Assembly: GCA_018897395.1 (NCBI GenBank)
Contig: JAHIKV010000133.1
Coordinates: 1 to 22,363, forward strand
DNA: 22,363 nt
Source: Planctomycetota bacterium
GTDB lineage: Bacteria > Planctomycetota > Planctomycetia > Pirellulales > Thermoguttaceae
Reading direction: 5' to 3'
Part shown: piece by piece, positions 15,182 through 21,232 of the stretch
Position numbering within the stretch: the stretch's first letter is position 1
How the letters are laid out: each line of letters begins with the position of its first letter
Translations under genes and position numbers: made by a program
The notes under the pieces: generated by a model
Database searches by the model: none
What the model was told of the DNA's origin: nothing
The model's input: only the letters and a program-made list of their open reading frames with translations

Positions 15182-15390
15182 GCGAAGACCAACCGATGAC
15201 CTCGTGGTTTGGGGATCGGGTCTCCGGCTTCCCTCGCCGCGTCTATCCAAAGCTGCATGGCCGCCTTTGCATTGGCTAGCGATTCCTCGTGAGTGCTTCC
15301 GTGGGCCATGCAACCGGGAAGCTCGGGAACCTCGGCAATGAACGCCTGATCTTCCTTGCTCCAGTAGATAATAATCTCGTATTTATCCAT
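15178..15390 (-). CDS. HicB-like protein without HicA
   Basis: The 70-aa protein has the HicB fold signature: MDKYEIIIYWSKEDQAFIAE, then 'VPELPGCMAHGSTHEESLANAKAAMQLWID'. HicB normally neutralises the HicA mRNA interferase and represses the pair. No HicA-like frame is found within 150 bp upstream, and downstream the gene runs directly into purN (ATGA overlap). The C-terminus (GDPIPKPRGHRLVFA) is the usual short tail, with no DNA-binding domain. ATG 15390 is preceded by TAGGGG about eleven bases upstream. It is an orphan HicB, a common situation, or its partner lies elsewhere. Confidence 0.85.
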   Translation of the reverse strand: MDKYEIIIYWSKEDQAFIAEVPELPGCMAHGSTHEESLANAKAAMQLWIDAAREAGDPIPKPRGHRLVFA

Positions 15391-15441
15391 CCCTATGTGT
15401 CCCCTAGCGCGTCTTTGAATAATTTTTGCCGGTGGTTTTTC

Positions 15442-15461
15442 TTTGCGAAGCCGCAAGCGGC
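15442..15461. repeat. Dispersed palindromic 20-mer, copy 1
   Basis: The sequence tttgcgaagccgcaagcggc contains the perfect palindrome-like core gccgcaagcggc. The last 18 bases recur exactly in inverse orientation inside ileS (17182-17199), and a copy with one mismatch lies in ileS at 18572-18591. This copy is in the gap between the ileS stop and the HicB start. Confidence 0.8.
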
Positions 15462-15542
15462 TTATTGGTTGCCAGCAAGAACTTTTAGGATGACATACTA
15501 GATTATAGTCTACCTTCAGCAAGCGGCCTAGGCAACGTGCCG

Positions 15543-18500
15543 TCATGCCACCTTTACGAACAACGTCAGCGGAATGTCGCCGACCTTAATTTCGACCGAT
15601 TCCGCTCCGGTCAATGCGGCGCGATCGAGTTCGACCGCCAGCGTTTCGCCGCGGATATAATCGCGGAACTGCTCGATTGCCGCCTGCAACTCCTGCGATT
15701 CGGTCACTACGCCCACCGCTATCCGGTCGGTGAACTCGCAACCCATCTCTTTGCGGCGGTCTTGGATTGCGCGGACCAACTCGCGGGCAAGCCCCTCGCG
15801 GATCAATTCCTCGGTCAGCTTCGTGGCCAGCACGACCACGACCGAATGGCCCTGGGCGGCGGCCCAGCCTTCCTTGGCCTGGAGGCGGACCTGGATGTCG
15901 TCCACGTCGAGTTCTACCGGCCCGTCGTCCAGCGAAATGGAGACGCTTCCGTCCGTTTTCAGCTTCGACAACAACTCGCCGCCGTCCATCTCGGCCAGCT
16001 TCTTCCGCAGTGCCGGCAAACGCTTGCCCAACCGGGGGCCGAGCCGTTTCAGATCGGGCAACACGCTGTAGCTGATGTACGGCTGCGATTCTTGCGTGAA
16101 TTCCACCCGCTTCACGTTCAGCTCGTCGCGGATCAGCGCGGCGTGTTTTTCGAGCCACGGCTGATGGGCGTCGTCGGCCAGCACGACTTCGACCCGGGAT
16201 AATGGCTGGCGGACTTTGAGCTTCGCGCCCATCCGGGCGCTGCGCCCCAACGAGACGATCTCGCGCATCATCGCCATCTGCTGCGACAAATCCTCGTCGA
16301 TCGTCGCCAAGTCGGCGGCCGGATAATCGCAAAGGTGGACGCTTTCTTTCGGCCGCCGGGAATCCGAGCGGTCGCCGAAGGTGGTCGCAGCCAGATTTTG
16401 CCACATCGCCTCGGCCAGAAACGGCACGAACGGCGCGATCAGCTTGCTGGTCGTAAGCAGACATTCGTAAAGCGTCCAATAGGCGTCCAACTTGTCGACG
16501 GATTGCTCGCTGCTCCAGAATCGGTCGCGGCTGCGACGGACGTACCAGTTGCTCAGCGCGTCAACGAACTCGGTCACTCGAGCGCAGGCGTTGAAGTTTT
16601 CGTAGGCGTCCATGTGTTCGACGACCGCCGCGACCGTGCGGTTCAACTCGCCGAGTATCCAGCGGTCCAATTCGCCGCGTTCGCAAATGGGGCGGTAGCC
16701 GTTGGCGGTGGCCAACACGTCGGGGCCAAGCTGCCCCGGAAAAGGTGTCAGGAACCTTTTGTGCGAAGCACCCTTCGGGCCGTTCCGGCAAAAGGTTCCT
16801 GACACCTTTTCCAGGGCCGCGGCCGGATCGAATCCGTCGATGTTCGCGTAGATCACGAAGAAACTATACACGTTCCAAAACCGCAGCAAGAATTCGGGGA
16901 TGCAGTCCTTGATGGCCTGTTCGCTGTAGCGGATCGAGGTCCACGGCGGCTGGTTGGCGAAAAAGAACCACCGCAGCGCGTCGGCCCCGTAGAGGTTGAA
17001 AATGTCTTCCGGGTCGCGGTAGTTCCGCTTGCTTTTCGACATCTTTCCGCCGTCCTCGCCGAGCATCAGCCCCAACACGATGCAGTTGCGGAACGGATGG
17101 GGAAACGGGTGGGATGGGGGGCGGGGGGCGGGGGGCGGGGGATTTGCTGATTTGGGATTTGGGATTTGGGATTCGGAATTCGCCGCTTGCGGCTTCGCAC
17201 TGACCACTGACCACTGACCACTGACCACTGGTTCTTCCGCCCCCCGTCCCCCGTCCCCCGTCTCCTCTCCTTCGCCGAACAGCAGCGTGCTGATCGCCAG
17301 CAGGCTGTAAAACCAACCGCGGGTCTGGTCCAACGCCTCGCTGATGAAGTCGGCCGGAAACTGGTCGCGGAACCGTTCGGCCGAGCCGGTCTTGTGCGGA
17401 TAACCCCATTGGGCGAAGGGCATCGCGCCGGAGTCGAACCAGCAGTCGATCACCTCGGAAACCCGACGCATCCGCGCCCCGGCGGCCTTCGGCGAGTCGT
17501 AAGCGATCGAGTCGATGTACGGCTTATGCACCCGCAGATCATCGGGCAGGTCCGTGTTCTTCCGCTTGGCTTTCTCCCATGCTTCCGTGCCACTGAGGCC
17601 CGGCTTGGCCAACAGCTCTTCGTAGCTCGCCACCGCCTCCGCGTGGCCGGTTTTTTCGCAGACCCAGATCGGCAGCGGGGTACCCCAGTATCGCTCGCGC
17701 GACAAGGCCCAATCGACGTTCGTCTCAAGAAAATTTCCGAACCGCCCGTCACGGATGTGTTCCGGCAGCCAGTGTATCTTGCTGTTGTTCGCCAGCATCT
17801 TGTCCTTAATCGCGGTCGTGCGGATGAACCAGCTTCGGCGGGGATACTGGATCAGCGGGTCTTCCTCGGCCCGCCAGCAGAACGGGTAGTCGTGGACGTA
17901 CTGCTCTTGGTGGAAGAGCGTCCCTTCGGCCTTCAATTGGCGGACGATGTCCCGGTCGCAGTCCTTCACCCAGCGGAGTTGGCAATAGTCGGGCCCTTCG
18001 TTGGTGAATTTGCCGTCGGACCCAACGTCGCAGAACAACTGGGGCCCTTCAAACTCCTCGAACTTCGCCTTTTCACGCGACAGAACCTCGTAGTCCACTT
18101 CACCAAACGCCGGGGCGATATGGACCACGCCCGTGCCAGTATCGGTAGTGACAAAATCGCCTTCAATGACGCGCCAAGCAATGTAATCCTCACCCCCGGA
18201 TCGCAACGATCCTTTCATCTCTCCCCAATGGGGCATAATCTCTTGTCCAGTGTGTTGTGAGGCGCTATGGGGAAGATTGTAGAAGTAACTGTAGGGCGGC
18301 CGGTATCGCTTACCCACCAAGTTGTTTCCCGCCACTTTTCTTTCCACAATGAAGGATTTTTTAACTTTTGCGGCAATCGACTCCACAAGGGAGGATGCGA
18401 TGATGACTCGACGCGACTCGCCTTCAAACGATACCACGGAGTATTCCAAGTCTGGTTTGACGGCGGCAAACTGGTTGCTCGGCAGCGTCCAGGGAGTGGT

Positions 18501-19310
18501 GGTCCAGACGAGCAGGTCAACGTCATGCAAGCCCTCACCCTGGCCCTCTCCCAGTGGGAGAGGGGACTTGATTTGCGAAACCGCAAGCGGCTCTTGATCC
18601 GCTTCACGCCGCGTGGACGCGGCGGCTAAACATTCGTCTCCAATCCCTAATCCCCAATCCCTAATCCCTTCCACCAGCGGAAATCGCACGAAAACGCTCG
18701 GGTCGGCCACCTCGCGGTAGCCCTGGCCGACCTCGCCGGCGCTAAGCGCCGTGCCGCCTTGCGCCCACCACCAAACGATCTTGTGCCCCTGATAGAGCAG
18801 TCCGCGGTCGAACAGCGTTTTCAGCGCCCACCAGACGCTTTCCACGTAGCTCTGATGGTACGTGACGTAAGCCTCGTCGAGATGGATCCAGAATCCGAGC
18901 CGTTCGGTAAGCTGTTCCCACTCCCGCGTGTAGCGGAAGACGCTCTCGACGCACTTGCGGATGAACGGTTCGACGCCGTACGCCTCGATCTCCTCCTTCG
19001 AGTGGATGCCCAATTCCTTGCAGACCTCGACCTCGACGGGCAGGCCGTGCGTGTCCCATCCGGCCTTTCGCAGGCAGCGGCAGCCCCGCATCGTCTTGTA
19101 GCGGGGAAAGAGGTCTTTAATCGCCCGGGTCAAGCAGTGTCCGGGATGCGGCAGGCCGTTGGCGGTCGGCGGTCCTTCGTAGAAGACGAACGTCGGCCCG
19201 TCGGCCCGCGCGGCCAGCGATTTCTCGTATATCCCGCGCTGCTTCCAGAACTTGGATATCTCTTCTTCGAGTTTGGGAAAGGAAACCGAACTATCGACGG
19301 GTTGGAACAT
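15543..19310 (-). CDS. ileS: Isoleucyl-tRNA synthetase, type 2, with repeat-derived in-frame insertions
   Basis: This enzyme charges tRNA-Ile. From ATG 19310 it is 1,255 aa, against about 1,030-1,100 usual for the type-2 form. The HIGH-equivalent is HPGH (residues 55-58), the editing-domain entry is WTTTPWTLPSN (from residue 269), and KMSKS is at 756-760. The C-terminus lacks the zinc finger of type-1 enzymes and ends LFVKVA, so it is the eukaryote-like form, which in other bacteria often tolerates mupirocin. Three segments are foreign to the family and read as repeat DNA: residues 215-262, 681-739 and about 833-858. A fourth, about residues 345-375, is doubtful. The frame is open throughout. 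The start is set where homology begins (MFQPVDSSVSFPKLEEEI); GGAG lies about 13 bases upstream. Confidence 0.95.
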   Translation of the reverse strand: MFQPVDSSVSFPKLEEEISKFWKQRGIYEKSLAARADGPTFVFYEGPPTANGLPHPGHCLTRAIKDLFPRYKTMRGCRCLRKAGWDTHGLPVEVEVCKELGIHSKEEIEAYGVEPFIRKCVESVFRYTREWEQLTERLGFWIHLDEAYVTYHQSYVESVWWALKTLFDRGLLYQGHKIVWWWAQGGTALSAGEVGQGYREVADPSVFVRFPLVEGIRDWGLGIGDECLAAASTRREADQEPLAVSQIKSPLPLGEGQGEGLHDVDLLVWTTTPWTLPSNQFAAVKPDLEYSVVSFEGESRRVIIASSLVESIAAKVKKSFIVERKVAGNNLVGKRYRPPYSYFYNLPHSASQHTGQEIMPHWGEMKGSLRSGGEDYIAWRVIEGDFVTTDTGTGVVHIAPAFGEVDYEVLSREKAKFEEFEGPQLFCDVGSDGKFTNEGPDYCQLRWVKDCDRDIVRQLKAEGTLFHQEQYVHDYPFCWRAEEDPLIQYPRRSWFIRTTAIKDKMLANNSKIHWLPEHIRDGRFGNFLETNVDWALSRERYWGTPLPIWVCEKTGHAEAVASYEELLAKPGLSGTEAWEKAKRKNTDLPDDLRVHKPYIDSIAYDSPKAAGARMRRVSEVIDCWFDSGAMPFAQWGYPHKTGSAERFRDQFPADFISEALDQTRGWFYSLLAISTLLFGEGEETGDGGRGAEEPVVSGQWSVVSAKPQAANSESQIPNPKSANPPPPAPRPPSHPFPHPFRNCIVLGLMLGEDGGKMSKSKRNYRDPEDIFNLYGADALRWFFFANQPPWTSIRYSEQAIKDCIPEFLLRFWNVYSFFVIYANIDGFDPAAALEKVSGTFCRNGPKGASHKRFLTPFPGQLGPDVLATANGYRPICERGELDRWILGELNRTVAAVVEHMDAYENFNACARVTEFVDALSNWYVRRSRDRFWSSEQSVDKLDAYWTLYECLLTTSKLIAPFVPFLAEAMWQNLAATTFGDRSDSRRPKESVHLCDYPAADLATIDEDLSQQMAMMREIVSLGRSARMGAKLKVRQPLSRVEVVLADDAHQPWLEKHAALIRDELNVKRVEFTQESQPYISYSVLPDLKRLGPRLGKRLPALRKKLAEMDGGELLSKLKTDGSVSISLDDGPVELDVDDIQVRLQAKEGWAAAQGHSVVVVLATKLTEELIREGLARELVRAIQDRRKEMGCEFTDRIAVGVVTESQELQAAIEQFRDYIRGETLAVELDRAALTGAESVEIKVGDIPLTLFVKVA
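16738..16812. repeat. Perfect inverted repeat inside ileS (insertion C)
   Basis: The 24 bases 16738-16761 are the exact reverse complement of 16789-16812, around a 27-nt loop. The unit is 75 nt, or 25 codons, so the frame is kept. On the ileS strand it encodes KVSGTFCRNGPKGASHKRFL and then TPFPG. It lies between the catalytic domain and the anticodon-binding domain, where a surface loop is expected. Confidence 0.95.
17094..17270. repeat. Heptanucleotide-array block inside ileS (insertion A)
   Basis: 177 nt (59 codons) between LLFGE and FRNCIV, just before KMSKS, are built of 7-bp units. They are GGGGGGC x3 plus five G (17116-17141), GATTTGG x3 plus one imperfect (17149-17176), CTGACCA x4 (17200-17227) and CCCCCGT x3 (17241-17261). 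Between the second and third arrays sits the palindromic 18-mer (17182-17199) shared with 15444-15461. Confidence 0.95.
18186..18278. other. Possible further insertion in the ileS editing domain (insertion D)
   Basis: About 31 residues (NLPHSASQHTGQEIMPHWGE and on to SGGED) separate 'GKRYRPPYSYFY' from 'AWRVIEGDFVTTDTGTG', where most relatives have a few residues. Short palindromes lie here (ggatcgcaacgatcc at 18198-18212; ccccaatgggg at 18223-18233), but no copy of it is seen elsewhere in the window, so repeat origin is only possible. Confidence 0.4.
18525..18668. repeat. Mosaic repeat block inside ileS (insertion B)
   Basis: 144 nt (48 codons) between FPLVE and VDLLVW hold four elements. 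They are a hairpin ccctctcccagtgggagagg (18545-18564), a one-mismatch copy of the palindromic 20-mer (18572-18591), the 25-nt family B half-element (18607-18631, exact inverse of 8919-8943), and a heptamer array AATCCCT/AATCCCC x4 (18642-18669). Confidence 0.95.
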
Positions 19311-19441
19311 GGGCGGTTTGGGACTCCAAACGGGGACAATGTCGCAAAGCCTTAGTAAACCAAGACTTCCGGTTTGATGCAACGGGGATTGACCGGTTCG
19401 CGGCCGATTGCGAGAATCCCCCCATCATAGAGGAAAGCAAT

Positions 19442-19492
19442 GTAGGGTGCGTCCGCGACGCACCGAGAGCCCATCGGTTTTTCACGCCCTAC
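19442..19492. repeat. Palindromic repeat that supplies the phosphorylase stop codon
   Basis: The unit begins gtagggtg and ends cgccctac, with an inner perfect stem ggtgcgtc/gacgcacc (19446-19464, loop cgc). It overlaps the end of the phosphorylase gene: the TAG stop (19489-19491) is part of the terminal GTAGGGCG of the repeat. The GTAGGGTG edge is shared with the inverted repeat at 20329-20411. Confidence 0.75.
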
Positions 19493-20313
19493 GCTTCTTG
19501 TTCCAGTACGCCGAGGACGATTTTCCGCAGCTTCGGCTCGGCTTCGGCGGCCGTGGCGATGATCTCCTCGATGTTGGCCGGCCTCAGGGCGTCGGGGAAA
19601 CAGAGGTCGGTGACGATCGACAACCCCAGCACCCGCATTCCGCCCTGTACCGCCACGATCACCTCCGGGACGGTGGACATACCGACCAGGTCGGCCCCGA
19701 TGGTGCGCAGGAAGCGGTATTCAGCCCGGGTCTCGAGGTTCGGACCGGTCACGGCCGCGTAGACGCCGCGATGGGCGACGATGTTTTCGCGCCGGGCAAC
19801 GTCCAACGCTCGGCGGCCAAGCGCCGGATCGTACGGCCGGCTCATGTCGGGAAACCGAGGGCCGAGCCGCTCGTCGTTCCGTCCGATCAACGGGTTGCCG
19901 CCCATCAGGTTGATGTGGTCGTCGATCACCACGATGTCGCCCAGCGAGTAGAACGGATTCATTCCGCCCGAGGCGTTAGAGACGATCAGCATCTCGGCCC
20001 CCATGGCGCGCATCACGCGGATCGGGAACGTGATCTGCCGGTGCGAATAGCCCTCGTATGCGTGGAACCGCCCTTCCATCGCCACGACCGGCACGCCGCA
20101 GAGCACGCCGCAGACGAGTTGGCCCGTGTGGCCGACGACAGTGGACTGAGGAAAATGCGGGATCGAGGCGTAGTCCAACGTGGCCTGGGTCTCGATCCGG
20201 CCGGCGACGCTTCCCAGTCCAGTGCCGAGCACTATGCCGGCGCGCGGCCGTTCGTCCCATTGGGCTTTAATCACTTCGGTGGCTTGCGCGATCTGGTCGG
20301 CTAGCTCGGGCAC
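19489..20313 (-). CDS. punA: Purine nucleoside phosphorylase, trimeric (PNP-I) family
   Basis: The 274-aa enzyme splits purine nucleosides with phosphate to base and ribose 1-phosphate. Family motifs are GTGLGS, GHTGQLVCG, GRFHAYEGY, VSNASGGMN, GPNLETRAEYR and GADLVGMSTVPEVI. At the base-specificity position the sequence is IVTDLC with Asp236, where guanosine/inosine enzymes have Asn and adenine-using relatives (MTAP) have Asp. Preference for 6-aminopurines is therefore possible. The start is GTG 20313: AAAGGAG lies six bases upstream and the fold begins soon after, while the open frame further upstream (to 20406) is just the inverted repeat. It is 178 bp before ileS on the same strand. The gene name follows the Bacillus convention. 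Confidence 0.9.
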   Translation of the reverse strand: MPELADQIAQATEVIKAQWDERPRAGIVLGTGLGSVAGRIETQATLDYASIPHFPQSTVVGHTGQLVCGVLCGVPVVAMEGRFHAYEGYSHRQITFPIRVMRAMGAEMLIVSNASGGMNPFYSLGDIVVIDDHINLMGGNPLIGRNDERLGPRFPDMSRPYDPALGRRALDVARRENIVAHRGVYAAVTGPNLETRAEYRFLRTIGADLVGMSTVPEVIVAVQGGMRVLGLSIVTDLCFPDALRPANIEEIIATAAEAEPKLRKIVLGVLEQEA

Positions 20314-20328
20314 GGGCGGCTCCTTTGC

Positions 20329-20411
20329 GTAGGGTGGGACAAGCGAAGCGCAGTCCCACCAAAAACCGGAAAAAAACATGGTGGGACTGCGCTTCGCTTG
20401 TCCCACCCTAC
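20329..20411. repeat. Perfect 32-bp inverted repeat upstream of the phosphorylase
   Basis: Bases 20329-20360 are the exact reverse complement of 20380-20411 around a 19-nt A-rich spacer. The arms begin gtagggtgggacaagcgaag. It sits 15 bp upstream of the GTG start, so it must be transcribed as leader or contain the promoter; the folded RNA would stand directly before the ribosome-binding site. Confidence 0.95.
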
Positions 20412-20418
20412 TTTCTCT

Positions 20419-20443
20419 GGGGGCCGTTAGCCCCCGGCTATTG
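20419..20443. repeat. Dispersed GC-rich hairpin, second locus
   Basis: The segment contains gttagcccccggctattg (20426-20443), identical to 4357-4374, and folds with the preceding gggggc. It directly abuts the 32-bp inverted repeat, so two unrelated repeat families are stacked in one gap. Confidence 0.85.
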
Positions 20444-20481
20444 GCGATTGGACCGCGGAGCGATCGTCCGCGCCGAGTTAT

Positions 20482-20760
20482 TCATCCTCGGTAGTTGTCC
20501 TCGCACACGTCGTCTAAATCGTCTTCTTCGTCCAGATCGTCATCTTCGTCGTCGAGATCGTCGTCAAAATCCTCCTCGAAGTCGTCGTCGAAATCGTCGT
20601 CGAAATCGTCGTCGTCGAAGTCGTCGTCATCCCTGATGGCCTCGGCGACGCACGTGCCGGTTTGGACGGCTTGGAAATCGCACGCCGGCACGAAATTGGG
20701 TTCGGTCGATGGTTGCCACATGGGTTCAGGTTCCCGCAACATGATTTGGTCCTCGGTCAT
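20482..20760 (-). CDS. Small protein with a long Asp/Glu tail
   Basis: The 92-aa protein has an N-terminal part MTEDQIMLREPEPMWQPSTE followed by PNFVPACDFQAVQTGTCVAEAIR, then about 45 residues almost entirely Asp, Glu, Phe and Leu (DDDDFDDDD-type repeats), closing CEDNYRG. From memory, similar poly-acidic small proteins with the NFVP.CDFQAVQTG segment occur in planctomycetes; the role is unknown, possibly binding cations or basic proteins. ATG 20760 lacks a ribosome-binding site; the in-frame ATG 20742 has GAGGA seven bases upstream and may be the true start. The serine-rich frame on the other strand is its shadow. Confidence 0.65.
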   Translation of the reverse strand: MTEDQIMLREPEPMWQPSTEPNFVPACDFQAVQTGTCVAEAIRDDDDFDDDDFDDDFDDDFEEDFDDDLDDEDDDLDEEDDLDDVCEDNYRG

Positions 20761-21232
20761 GGAGATAGTTGGGCCGTAAGCCCGGCTGATAAAACCCGGT
20801 ATTGACCTATCGGCCACAAGGGCCAAGGGCGTATTTTGTGCAAAGGCCCACGGTCTGTCAACGGCGAGATTTGTGTCCTGGAATTATTCGTTTGCCCGCG
20901 TGAATACACGGCGGGGCGAGTTGGCCGCGTGGAACCGCCTATCCCGGGTGTATTCACCCGGGGCTAAATGGGTTTTGCTCTCGTTCCCTACGCTTCGCCG
21001 TGGAACACACGGAACGGGACGCTCCCCGTCCGCGAGACGCAACTCGTTTTGCTGTAATGGTTTACCCCGCGAACGGACGTCGTGCGTTTCGGCGCGGAGC
21101 ATTCGTAACCAGCGGTGTTCACGCCAACACGCCCGGTCCGATTGTCCCCGCCGGAGGGCTGCGGTAGACTGGGCGGGGGGCAGTACCATCATTCTCGGTA
21201 TGTCGTTGGCTTCGTTGACGGGGTATGCCCTC
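20761..21232. other. 472-bp divergent intergenic region
   Basis: The region separates the acidic-tail gene from the DUF1559 gene. It contains the third family A REPIN-like element (20890-20970) and a stretch at 20983-21010 resembling the GTTCCC...GGAAC hairpin family. 21010-21232 shows no gene, tRNA or clear promoter. Confidence 0.5.
20890..20970. repeat. REPIN-like element, family A, copy 3
   Basis: The left half (20890-20916) is slightly degenerate (TTTGCCCGCGTGAATACACG, one base missing in the stem). The right half (20943-20970) is intact: CCCGGGTG/TATT/CACCCGGG ending GGCTAAATG. The 26-bp middle differs from the other two copies, as expected if only the ends are conserved. Confidence 0.85.

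Noticed and set aside
19311..19382. 24-codon N-terminal extension of IleRS
   Set aside because: The family's homology starts at MFQPVDSS; the extension has no family similarity and no better ribosome-binding site.
19408..20304. 298-codon plus-strand frame opposite the phosphorylase
   Set aside because: Shadow of a clear enzyme gene; composition is biased to His/Asp/Arg with no motif.
20314..20406. N-terminal extension of the phosphorylase
   Set aside because: The extra 31 codons are entirely the 32-bp inverted repeat and the ribosome-binding site.
20495..20779. Serine-rich plus-strand frame
   Set aside because: It is the complement of the acidic tract (GAC/GAT read as TCG/TCA). The minus-strand frame has a sensible N-terminal segment and a possible ribosome-binding site.
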